Under the pieces are notes generated by a model. The model was not told the origin of the DNA, ran no database searches, and saw nothing but the letters and a program-made list of their open reading frames with translations. Of a DNA stretch of 43,101 nt, positions 36,135 to 43,101 are shown in pieces. Numbering within the stretch: position 1 is the stretch's first letter; the number at the start of each line of letters is the position of its first letter. Source of the DNA: Burkholderiales bacterium (GTDB lineage Bacteria; Pseudomonadota; Gammaproteobacteria; Burkholderiales; JAEUMW01); assembly GCA_016791285.1 (NCBI GenBank), contig JAEUMX010000195.1:1-43101 (forward strand), in the 5' to 3' direction. The position numbers and the translations under genes were made by a program.

Positions 36135-36767
36135 ATGGGCAATGAAGCGGTACTGGGAGGCCCTGCTTACCGGGGTCCCTCCGAGGTCAACAAGAGCAAG
36201 CGAAAATTCCTGATCGCGGCGACCTCGGCCGCCGGGGGCGTGATCGGCGCCGCGGTCGCGGTGCCGTTTCTGATCAGCATGGAACCGAGCGCGCGCGCGC
36301 GCGCAGCGGGCGCGCCGATCGAGGTGGACATCAGCCGGCTCGAGCCGGGTGCGATGCTCACGGTCGAATGGCGCGGCAAGCCCGTCTGGGTGCTCAACCG
36401 GACCAAGCCGATGCTCGAGAGCCTCTCCAAGGACACGGCCCAGCTCGCCGATCCCGACTCGAACGCCTCCATCCAGCCCGAATACGCCAAGAACCAGGAC
36501 CGCTCGATCAAGCCCGAGTACCTGGTCGTCATCGGCATCTGCACGCACCTCGGCTGCTCGCCTATTCCCAGGTTCGAGCCCGGCGAAGCGAGCGGCCTCG
36601 GCGCCAACTGGCTGGGCGGCTTCCTCTGCCCCTGCCACGGCTCGCGCTTCGACCTCGCCGGTCGCGTCTTTGCCGGGCAGCCCGCTCCCACCAACCTCGA
36701 AATCCCGCCGTACTTCTACCTCAGCGACAGCCGTGTGCTGATCGGCGAAGACAAGAAAGGAGCCTGA
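36135..36767 (+). CDS. petA: Ubiquinol-cytochrome c reductase Rieske iron-sulfur subunit
   Basis: [2Fe-2S] subunit of the bc1 complex, 210 aa. The cluster ligands are in CTHLGCSP and CPCHGSRFD. The N-terminal anchor/Tat signal is KSKRKFLIAATSAAGG, with Lys-Arg instead of the usual Arg-Arg pair. The rest is the Rieske fold ending 'FYLSDSRVLIGEDKKGA'. A (GC)8 run at 36289-36304 encodes SARARA. petB starts one base after the stop, with an AAGGAG site. Confidence 0.96.
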   Translation: MGNEAVLGGPAYRGPSEVNKSKRKFLIAATSAAGGVIGAAVAVPFLISMEPSARARAAGAPIEVDISRLEPGAMLTVEWRGKPVWVLNRTKPMLESLSKDTAQLADPDSNASIQPEYAKNQDRSIKPEYLVVIGICTHLGCSPIPRFEPGEASGLGANWLGGFLCPCHGSRFDLAGRVFAGQPAPTNLEIPPYFYLSDSRVLIGEDKKGA

Positions 36768-36768
36768 G

Positions 36769-38016
36769 ATGGCGAACGGCACCACCATGCCCGAGAAGGT
36801 GCTGCAGTGGGTCGACGACCGCTTCCCGCTGGTCGAAACCTGGAAGTATCATCTCTCGGAATACTACGCGCCGAAGAACTTCAACTTCTGGTACTACTTC
36901 GGCTCGCTTGCCATCCTGGTGCTGGTCATCCAGATCGCCACCGGTATCTTCCTCACCATGAACTACAAGCCGTCGGCGGAGCAGGCGTTCGCCTCGGTCG
37001 AGTACATCATGCGCGATGTGACGTGGGGATGGATGATCCGCTACATGCATTCCACCGGCGCATCGTTCTTCTTCATCGTCGTCTATCTGCACATGTTCCG
37101 CGCGCTGCTCTACGGCTCGTACCGCAAGCCGCGCGAGCTCATCTGGATCATCGGCTGCTTCATCTACCTCGCGCTCATGGCCGAAGCCTTCTTCGGTTAC
37201 CTCCTGCCTTGGGGTCAGATGTCGTTCTGGGGCGCGCAGGTGATCGTGAACCTGTTCTCGTCGATTCCGCTGATCGGACCCGACATCGCCATCTGGATTC
37301 GCGGCGACTTCGTGGTCGGTGACGCCACGCTGAACCGCTTCTTCGCGTTCCACGTGATCGCCGTCCCGCTGGTGCTGCTGGGCCTCGTCTTCGTGCACTT
37401 GATCGCACTGCACGAGGTGGGGTCCAACAACCCGGACGGTATCGAAATCAAGAAAAACAAGGACCCGAAGACGGGCATCCCGCTGGACGGGATCCCGTTC
37501 CATCCCTACTACACGGTGAAGGATATCGTCGGGGTGGTGGTGTTCCTCGCGATCTTCAGCGCCGTAGCCTTCTTCGCGCCGGAGATGGGCGGGTACTTCC
37601 TCGAGTACAACAACTTCATCCCCGCCGATCCGCTGAAGACGCCACCCCATATTGCGCCCGTTTGGTACTTCACGCCGTTCTACGCGATGCTGCGCGCCGT
37701 GCCGGCCATGTTCGGATCGCAGTTCCCGGGGGTGGCCGTGATGGGCGCGGCGGTCGTCATCCTGTTCTTCCTGCCGTGGCTCGATCGCAGTCCGGTCAAG
37801 TCCATCCGCTACCGCGGCCCGATCTACAAGACGGCGGTCGCGCTCTTCGTCGTCGCGTTCGTGGTGCTCGGCTGGCTCGGCATCGAGGCGCCGACCCCGC
37901 TCTACACCTGGATGGCGCGAGTGCTGACCATCGTGTATTTCGCGTTCTTCCTGCTCATGCCCTGGTATACCAGGATCGATCCGGTGAAGCCCGAACCAAA
38001 GCGGGTGACAGGCTAG
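36769..38016 (+). CDS. petB: Cytochrome b subunit of the bc1 complex
   Basis: Eight-helix haem b protein of 415 aa carrying both quinone sites. Haem ligands are in 'RYMHSTGASFFFIVVYLHMF' and 'FFAFHVIAVPLVLLGLVFVH'; the Qo-site PEWY-type motif reads here as the 'PVWYFTPFYAML' segment, a PVWY variant found in many beta-proteobacteria. It is a fused full-length cytochrome b. Co-transcribed with petA and petC. Confidence 0.96.
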   Translation: MANGTTMPEKVLQWVDDRFPLVETWKYHLSEYYAPKNFNFWYYFGSLAILVLVIQIATGIFLTMNYKPSAEQAFASVEYIMRDVTWGWMIRYMHSTGASFFFIVVYLHMFRALLYGSYRKPRELIWIIGCFIYLALMAEAFFGYLLPWGQMSFWGAQVIVNLFSSIPLIGPDIAIWIRGDFVVGDATLNRFFAFHVIAVPLVLLGLVFVHLIALHEVGSNNPDGIEIKKNKDPKTGIPLDGIPFHPYYTVKDIVGVVVFLAIFSAVAFFAPEMGGYFLEYNNFIPADPLKTPPHIAPVWYFTPFYAMLRAVPAMFGSQFPGVAVMGAAVVILFFLPWLDRSPVKSIRYRGPIYKTAVALFVVAFVVLGWLGIEAPTPLYTWMARVLTIVYFAFFLLMPWYTRIDPVKPEPKRVTG

Positions 38017-38019
38017 AAA

Positions 38020-38751
38020 ATGAAAAAGATCATCGCCCTTCTTCTGTTCATCGCGTCGACTTCGGCCCTCGCTGCGAGCGAGGGCCCGAAGCTCGAATCC
38101 GCGCCCATCGATCCGCGGGACGCAGCTTCGCTGCAGCGCGGAGTCCGCCTCTTCGTGAACTACTGCCTCAATTGTCACAGCGCGGACTTCATGCGCTACC
38201 AGGGTCTCGAGGCGTTCGGCCTGAAGCCGGAAGAGATCAGGGACAACCTCATCTTCACGAACGCCAAGATCGGCGACCTGATGAAGATCTCGATGCGCGG
38301 TCAGGAAGCGAAGACGTGGTTCGGCGCCGCTCCCCCCGATCTGAGCGTGATCGCGCGCTCCCGCGGCGCCGACTGGCTGTACGGTTATCTGCGCACGTTC
38401 TATCGCGACGACTCGACGCTGACGGGCTGGAACAACCTCGTGTTTCCCAGCGTCGGCATGCCGCACGTCTTGTGGCAGTTGCAGGGCGAGCAGGTGGCGA
38501 AGGTCGAGGAAAAGACCGACGCAAGCGGCCACAAGGTCGAGCACAGGGAACTCGTGCCCGGACAGAAAGGGACCATGACGCCGGTGGAGTACGACCAGGC
38601 GGTCGCGGATCTCGTGAACTACCTTGTCTTCATGGGCGAGCCCACGCGTGCAAAGCGCGTGCAGGTGGGCATCATCTCGCTGTTCCTGCTCGCCGTGCTC
38701 TTCGTCTTCGCCTACTGGTTGAAGAAGGAATACTGGAAGGACATTCACTGA
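38020..38751 (+). CDS. petC: Cytochrome c1
   Basis: Haem c subunit passing electrons to soluble cytochrome c, 243 aa. Signal peptide (MKKIIALLLFIASTSALA), haem site CLNCH near residue 45, axial Met in the 'PSVGMPHVLWQLQG' region, and a C-terminal anchor helix (IISLFLLAVLFVFAYWL). It starts 3 bp after petB. Confidence 0.96.
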   Translation: MKKIIALLLFIASTSALAASEGPKLESAPIDPRDAASLQRGVRLFVNYCLNCHSADFMRYQGLEAFGLKPEEIRDNLIFTNAKIGDLMKISMRGQEAKTWFGAAPPDLSVIARSRGADWLYGYLRTFYRDDSTLTGWNNLVFPSVGMPHVLWQLQGEQVAKVEEKTDASGHKVEHRELVPGQKGTMTPVEYDQAVADLVNYLVFMGEPTRAKRVQVGIISLFLLAVLFVFAYWLKKEYWKDIH

Positions 38752-38804
38752 GGCGCAAACGTCCTTCGCAGGCGCACAGTCAATAGGATCGAGGCGCAAG
38801 CCCC

Positions 38805-39401
38805 ATGATGACCCTTTATTCGGGGACCACGTGCCCCTTTAGCCAGCGCTGCCGCATCGTCCTCTTCGAGAAGGGGATGGACTTCCAGATCCACGATGTC
38901 GACATCTTCAACAAGCCAGAGGATCTCGCGCTGATGAACCCGTACAATCGGGTGCCGGTGCTGGTCGACCGCGACCTGATCCTGTACGAATCGAACATCA
39001 TCAACGAATACATCGACGACCGCTTCCCGCATCCCCAGCTCATGCCCGCCGATCCGGTGATGCGCGCCCGCGCCCGGCTTTTCCTCTATCGTTTCGAGCA
39101 GGAGCTGTTCAGCCATATCGAGCCGGTCGAAAAGAGCTCGAAGAGCGCGGACAAGTCACGCGCCGCGATCCGCGACAACCTGGTGCAGATAGCCCCTGTT
39201 TTTGCGCGGCAGAAGTTCATGCTGGGCGAGGAGTTCTCGATGCTCGACGTGGCCATCGCGCCGCTGCTGTGGCGGCTGGATCACTACAACATCGTGCTGC
39301 CGAAGCAGGCGGCCCCGCTCATGAAGTACGCCGAACGCATCTTCACCCGCCCCGCGTTCATCGAGGCGCTGACGCCCTCCGAAAAGGTGATGCGCAAGTG
39401 A
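38805..39401 (+). CDS. sspA: Stringent starvation protein A
   Basis: GST-fold RNA polymerase-associated protein of 198 aa, without glutathione activity. It opens 'MMTLYSGTTCPFSQRCRIVL' and shows 'NRVPVLVDRDLILYESNIIN' with 'FSMLDVAIAPLLWRLDHY' in the helical domain. ATG at 38805 or 38808. The order petABC-sspAB is conserved in beta- and gamma-proteobacteria. It couples to sspB by a GTGA overlap. Confidence 0.96.
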   Translation: MMTLYSGTTCPFSQRCRIVLFEKGMDFQIHDVDIFNKPEDLALMNPYNRVPVLVDRDLILYESNIINEYIDDRFPHPQLMPADPVMRARARLFLYRFEQELFSHIEPVEKSSKSADKSRAAIRDNLVQIAPVFARQKFMLGEEFSMLDVAIAPLLWRLDHYNIVLPKQAAPLMKYAERIFTRPAFIEALTPSEKVMRK

Positions 39402-39844
39402 AAGAGCTGTCCACCAGGCCCTACATGATCCGCGCCATCTACGACTGGTGCGCGGACAGCGGCTTCACGCCTTACATCGTGGTCAAGGTGGACCGCTTCA
39501 CCAAGGTGCCAATGGAGTACGTCAAGAACGGAGAGATCGTCCTCAATCTGAGCCCTGACGCGACCCACAAGCTCACCCTCGGCAACGACGTCATCCAGTT
39601 CTCGGCGCGCTTCGGCGGCGTGTCGCGCGAGATCTCCGTCCCGGTCGAGACGGTCGGCGGCATCTTCGCGAAGGAGACCGCACAGGGCATCTTCTTCGAC
39701 ACCCCCTCCAATACGATGGTCGACAAGCCGACCAAGTCCGAAGAAAAGGTGTCACCAGAAACGGCTTCGGACTCGACGCCGCCCGACACCGACGGCTCGT
39801 CGCCTCAGAACGGCGGCCGCCGCAGACTGCAGGTGGTGAAGTAG
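39398..39844 (+). CDS. sspB: ClpXP protease specificity-enhancing factor SspB
   Basis: Adaptor that delivers ssrA-tagged proteins to ClpXP, 148 aa. The folded domain (about 5-110) has 'RPYMIRAIYDWCADSGFTPY' and 'VLNLSPDATHKLTLGNDVI'. A disordered linker follows and the C-terminus 'RRRLQVVK' is the ClpX-binding tail. The GTG start at 39398 overlaps the sspA stop. Confidence 0.95.
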   Translation: MKELSTRPYMIRAIYDWCADSGFTPYIVVKVDRFTKVPMEYVKNGEIVLNLSPDATHKLTLGNDVIQFSARFGGVSREISVPVETVGGIFAKETAQGIFFDTPSNTMVDKPTKSEEKVSPETASDSTPPDTDGSSPQNGGRRRLQVVK

Positions 39845-39875
39845 CGGGGCTTTGGTTTTTCCCTGCGCTTTCCCT
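39843..39875 (+). terminator. Weak terminator candidate after sspB
   Basis: A bulged stem (AGCGGGG with CCCTGCGCT) around a T-rich loop is followed by a pyrimidine-rich stretch. It lies between sspB and the tRNA. The structure is imperfect, so support is low. Confidence 0.25.
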
Positions 39876-39893
39876 TCCTCTTCCCCCATCCTC

Positions 39894-39921
39894 GTCGCAA
39901 TCGCGACCATCCCGATATAAT
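39894..39921 (+). promoter_or_regulatory. Promoter of tRNA-Thr
   Basis: A perfect -10 TATAAT is at 39916-39921, ten bases before the tRNA. The -35 region (GTCGCA at 39894-39899, 16-bp spacer) matches only three of six bases. Confidence 0.6.
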
Positions 39922-39931
39922 TCGGGTATGT

Positions 39932-40006
39932 GCCGCTTTAGCTCAGTGGTAGAGCAACCGCCTTGTAAGCGGTAGGTCGTCTGTTCAATCCAGACAAGCG
40001 GCACCA
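39932..40006 (+). tRNA. tRNA-Thr (anticodon TGT)
   Basis: A complete cloverleaf of 75 nt with encoded CCA. Acceptor stem GCCGCTT/AAGCGGC, D arm GCTC/GAGC, anticodon stem ACCGC/GCGGT with loop CTTGTAA (anticodon TGT), and T arm GTCTG/CAGAC with loop TTCAATC. All stems pair. Confidence 0.97.
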
Positions 40007-40050
40007 AACACGCCGCGATGTTTTCGGTAGAGCCTGCCGCAAGCGTGTTT
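40006..40050 (+). other. Inverted repeat after tRNA-Thr
   Basis: AAACACGC (40006-40013) and GCGTGTTT (40043-40050) are perfect inverted copies separated by 29 bases, starting at the tRNA 3' end. It may serve in 3'-end formation, but no long U-tract follows. Confidence 0.3.
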
Positions 40051-40082
40051 CGCCGTTCGATGCCGGAGCTCCCTTAAGCGAC

Positions 40083-41822
40083 ATGCAACCCCAGACACGC
40101 GCGAGTAACGCGGCTCCGCAGTCGACCAGGGCCGCAGCGCGGCCCGTGATCCTCGTCGTCGACGACGACCCCGAAGTGGTGCGTGCCGTCGCGCGCGATC
40201 TGCGCACCGCGTTCGGGCAGCACTATCAGATCGTGCGTGCGGATTCCGGCGCGGCAGCGCTCGAGGCGGCGCGCACGCTCAAGCTGCAGAACCGTCCCGT
40301 TGCGCTCTTCCTCGCGGACCAGCGCATGCCCGGCATGACCGGCGTCGAATTTCTGGAGCAGGTGCTGCCGATCTTCCCCGAGGCGAAGCGCGCGCTGCTC
40401 ACGGCGTACGCCGACACCGACGCCGCGATCCAGGCAATCAACGCGGTGCATCTCGACTACTACCTGATGAAGCCGTGGCATCCGCCGGAGCTCAACCTCT
40501 ATCCGGTGATCGACGAGCTTCTGGGCGACTGGCAGGCGAACTACGAGCCGCCGTTCGAGGGCCTGCGGCTGATCGACAGCCAGTGGTCGCCGGACGCGCA
40601 CCAGCTGCGCGATTTCCTCGCGCGCAACCAGATACCTTATCGCTGGCTCGATGCCGAAACGAGCAGCGAGGCGCGCGACCTGATCGGCTGTCTGTCCGAG
40701 GGAGAGCAGGCGGCGTGCGGTCGCACCGATACCAGCGCACTGCCGCTCGTGTTCCTGCCCGACGGCACCCGTCTCTCCCGTCCGACGCCTGCCGCACTCG
40801 CCGAGCGGCTCGGGCTCGCCACGCACTCGAGCACGCCGTTCTTCGACGTGATCATCGTCGGCGGCGGACCCGCCGGGCTCGCCGCGGCGGTGTACGCGAC
40901 CTCGGAAGGGCTCTCGACCGCGATCCTGGAGAAGGACGCACCGGGTGGGCAGGCGGGGACCAGCTCGCGCATCGAGAACTATCTCGGGTTTCCGGCGGGT
41001 GTCTCCGGCGCTGAGCTCACGCGCCGGGCGCTGTCGCAGGCGAAGCGCTTCGGGGCGGAGGTGATCGTCACGCGCGAAGTGGAAGGGGTGCGCGTCGAGG
41101 GTCCGTACAAGTTCGCGCGGCTCTCGGACGGCAGCGAGCTTTCGTGCCACGCGCTCGTCATCGCGACGGGCGTGGCCTATCGCCGGCTCGACTGCGCGGG
41201 GATCGATGCTTTGACCGGTGCCGGGGTCTATTACGGCGCCGCGACGACGGAAGCCGCGGGTTGCGGCGAACAGGACGTGATCGTGGTCGGCGGTGGCAAC
41301 TCCGCGGGACAGGGCGCCATGTTCCTCGCCCGCTATGCGCGCTCGGTCACGATCGTCATCCGCGGCTCGGGGCTGGAGGCGACGATGTCGCGCTACCTCA
41401 TCGATCAGATCGAGAAGACGGACAACATCCGCCTGCGCCCGAGCACCGAGGTGAGCGCAGTCGCAGGCAACGGCCGGCTGCAGCAGGTGAGCCTGCGCAG
41501 CACCGACACCGGCATCGACGAAACGCTGCCGGCTGCCGCACTCTTCATCTACATCGGCGCCGAGCCGCATACGGATTGGTTGGACGGCGTGATCCAGCGC
41601 GATGCGCGCGGCTTCATCCGCACCGGAACGATGCTCGCGCAGGACGGCGAGCGCGCCTCCGGCTGGCCGCTCGCGCGCCCGCCCTTCCTGCTCGAGACCA
41701 GCGTGCCCGGCATCTTCGCCGCCGGCGACGTGCGCTGCGGGTCCGTGAAGCGGGTGGCCGCCGCCGTCGGTGAAGGTTCGATCGCCGTGCAGTTCATCCA
41801 TCAGTACCTCGCCGACCGATGA
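40083..41822 (+). CDS. Response regulator fused to a thioredoxin-reductase-like flavoprotein lacking CxxC
   Basis: Protein of 579 aa in three parts. A receiver domain (about 20-145) has DDD near 27-29, phospho-acceptor Asp79 (FLADQRMPG), Thr in LLTAY and Lys in LMKPW. A middle thioredoxin/glutaredoxin-like fold (about 155-245) has no redox CxxC. The C-terminal part is a thioredoxin-reductase-like module with FAD motif VIIVGGGPAGLAAA (about 255-268), NAD(P) motif VIVVGGGNSAGQGA (about 399-412) and terminal GIFAAGDVRCG. Where thioredoxin reductase has CATCDG, this protein has YYGAATTEA, so disulfide exchange at that site is impossible. It is coupled (ATGA) to a sensor kinase downstream. A redox- or NAD(P)H-sensing response regulator is the best inference. 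Confidence 0.88.
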   Translation: MQPQTRASNAAPQSTRAAARPVILVVDDDPEVVRAVARDLRTAFGQHYQIVRADSGAAALEAARTLKLQNRPVALFLADQRMPGMTGVEFLEQVLPIFPEAKRALLTAYADTDAAIQAINAVHLDYYLMKPWHPPELNLYPVIDELLGDWQANYEPPFEGLRLIDSQWSPDAHQLRDFLARNQIPYRWLDAETSSEARDLIGCLSEGEQAACGRTDTSALPLVFLPDGTRLSRPTPAALAERLGLATHSSTPFFDVIIVGGGPAGLAAAVYATSEGLSTAILEKDAPGGQAGTSSRIENYLGFPAGVSGAELTRRALSQAKRFGAEVIVTREVEGVRVEGPYKFARLSDGSELSCHALVIATGVAYRRLDCAGIDALTGAGVYYGAATTEAAGCGEQDVIVVGGGNSAGQGAMFLARYARSVTIVIRGSGLEATMSRYLIDQIEKTDNIRLRPSTEVSAVAGNGRLQQVSLRSTDTGIDETLPAAALFIYIGAEPHTDWLDGVIQRDARGFIRTGTMLAQDGERASGWPLARPPFLLETSVPGIFAAGDVRCGSVKRVAAAVGEGSIAVQFIHQYLADR

Positions 41823-43101
41823 TCCCGCTCGATCGACTGCGCGCCATGCCGCTCTTCGCCGACTTGTCGGACGACTGCATGCGCTGGGTGTGCAGCCAGC
41901 TCACCGAAGTGAGGCTTGCGCCGGGCGACACGCTGGTCCGGGAAGGCGACCCGATCAGCAATTTCTTCATCCTCGTCGACGGCGAGATGAGCGTGTTCAA
42001 GCGCACCGATGGTGCCCTGCTGCCCGCCGGGCACCACCAGGGGCCGGCCTTCTTCGGCGAGATACCGCTGCTCGCTCAGACACATGTATTCGTGACGCTC
42101 CGCGCAGTCAGCCCATGCCGCCTCGGCCAGCTCGCCGAAGACGCGTTTCGCCGGCTGCTCGCGGAATCGCCCGAGTTCAGCAAGGTCATCTTTCGCGCCA
42201 TGGCGGAGCGCGTCGCCGGCATGGAGTCGTTCCTGCGCCAGCGCGAGAAGATGGCTGCGCTCGGCAAGCTCGCCGCGGGCCTCGCCCATGAGCTCAACAA
42301 TCCCGCGGCGGCGATCGCCCGTGTGGTCGACCGGCTGCGGCATGTGCTCGATGCGCTGTACGAGGCCACCGACGCGCTGTACGACCAGGAGGGACTGCCG
42401 TCGACTGCTTGCGGCGTGCTGGAGGGCATCCGCGAGCGGGCAGAGGCGTGGCTGCGCGAGCACACGACTGCCGACCCGCTGGTCACCGCCGGGCATGAGG
42501 ACGAGGTCTCGGACTGGCTCGGGGAGCGGGGCGTGGGTGAGAGCTGGCTGCTCGCCCCGACGCTGGTGGCAGGCGGCATCGCGCCGTCGGATCTGGAGGC
42601 GCTCGCGCAGGATGTGGGGGAGGAGAATCTGGCCGCGGCGGTGCGCTGGGTGGCCGCGAGCGTCGAACTCGCCACGTTGCTCAACGAGGCCGGGCGCGGC
42701 TCGGCGCGCATCTCGGAACTCGTCCGTGCGCTCAAGTCGTACTCGTACGAGGGGCAGGCGCCGCTGCAGGAGGTGGATCTGCACGACGGCATCGAGGACA
42801 CTCTTACCATCCTGCGCCACAAGTTGAAGCAGGGCATAAAGGTCGTGCGCGATTACGACCGCACGCTGCCGAAGGTCATGGTCTACGGCAGCGAGCTCAA
42901 CCAGGTCTGGACCAACTTGATCGACAACGCGGCCGACGCGCTCGGCGGGCAGGGCACCATCACCATCCGCACGCGGCGCAACGGCGAGTTCGCGGTGATC
43001 GAGGTCTGCGACGACGGCCCCGGCGTCCCGCCGGAGATCCAGCCACGCATTTTCGATCCCTTCTTCACGACGAAGCCGCTCGGGCAAGGCACCGGCCTCG
43101 G
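41819..43101 (+). CDS. Cyclic-nucleotide-domain histidine kinase, 3' end cut by window edge
   Basis: At least 427 aa, with no stop before the right edge. A cNMP-binding/CRP-like domain (about 5-125) includes the cassette FFGEIPLL. The dimerisation helix has His157 in LAAGLAHELNNPAAA. The ATPase domain shows the N-box NLIDNAADAL (Asn366), G1 CDDGPGVPP, F box IFDPFFTTK and the start of G2 (GQGTGL). His157 and the N-box are about 209 residues apart, some 100 more than normal, because of a Trp/Leu-rich insertion (about 195-300). No transmembrane segment, so it is cytoplasmic. The ATG overlaps the stop of the upstream fusion gene, implying a cognate pair. Confidence 0.88.
   Translation, partial: MIPLDRLRAMPLFADLSDDCMRWVCSQLTEVRLAPGDTLVREGDPISNFFILVDGEMSVFKRTDGALLPAGHHQGPAFFGEIPLLAQTHVFVTLRAVSPCRLGQLAEDAFRRLLAESPEFSKVIFRAMAERVAGMESFLRQREKMAALGKLAAGLAHELNNPAAAIARVVDRLRHVLDALYEATDALYDQEGLPSTACGVLEGIRERAEAWLREHTTADPLVTAGHEDEVSDWLGERGVGESWLLAPTLVAGGIAPSDLEALAQDVGEENLAAAVRWVAASVELATLLNEAGRGSARISELVRALKSYSYEGQAPLQEVDLHDGIEDTLTILRHKLKQGIKVVRDYDRTLPKVMVYGSELNQVWTNLIDNAADALGGQGTITIRTRRNGEFAVIEVCDDGPGVPPEIQPRIFDPFFTTKPLGQGTGL

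Noticed and set aside
36721..38799. A 692-codon minus-strand open frame over petABC
   Set aside because: Antisense of three recognised cytochrome bc1 genes, with a His/Asp/Glu-rich shadow composition.

Overview
The window reads as a GC-rich betaproteobacterial chromosome segment (Burkholderiales/Nitrosomonadales-like). The evidence is gene content and order: mlaFEDCB - ABC export pair - ibaG - murA - hisG-D-C-B-H-A-F-I-E - hinT - tatABC - degS/degQ-like protease - Nif3-like gene - petABC - sspAB. No insertion sequences, phage genes or CRISPR arrays were seen, and no stretch over 300 bases lacks a gene.

Region 1 (1-18.9 kb) is the accessory part: an MSHA-like type IV pilus / type II secretion-like machine, almost all on the minus strand. 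From right to left it encodes an ABC ATPase, a sigma54-dependent NtrC-type response regulator, an ExeA/MshM-like ATPase with a C-terminal SPOR domain, an MshL-type secretin, an MshN-like TPR protein, the MshE/GspE ATPase, the MshG/GspF platform protein, a large GspL-like inner-membrane protein, a PilO/MshJ-like protein, a PilP/MshK-like periplasmic protein, a GspK/PilX-like prepilin without Glu+5, and a large prepilin. A plus-strand histidine kinase (2276-3988) converges on the last prepilin. Beyond it lie an ABC-2 type permease, a TPR-like protein and a further prepilin cut by the left edge. A two-component pair and an ABC ATPase/permease pair are thus each split across the two flanks of the pilus genes. 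Sigma54-like (-24/-12) sequences sit before the left-edge prepilin, the kinase and the secretin, suggesting a self-contained sigma54 regulon.

Region 2 (19.0-34.0 kb) is a long co-directional plus-strand run with very small gaps or overlaps: phospholipid transport (mlaFEDCB), an ABC-2 exporter, ibaG, murA, nine histidine genes, hinT and tatABC. A perfect inverted repeat followed by seven T's lies just before mlaF and encloses its likely -10 box.

Region 3 (34.0-39.9 kb) holds a minus-strand DegS/DegQ-like protease, a divergent Nif3-like gene, an AT-rich leader, the cytochrome bc1 operon petABC, and sspAB.

Region 4 (39.9-43.1 kb) starts with a tRNA-Thr(TGT) gene. It is followed by a translationally coupled pair: a response-regulator/thioredoxin-reductase-like fusion lacking the redox CxxC, and a cyclic-nucleotide-domain histidine kinase running off the right edge. 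This pair and the sigma54-linked pilus cluster are the best candidates for incompletely described systems.
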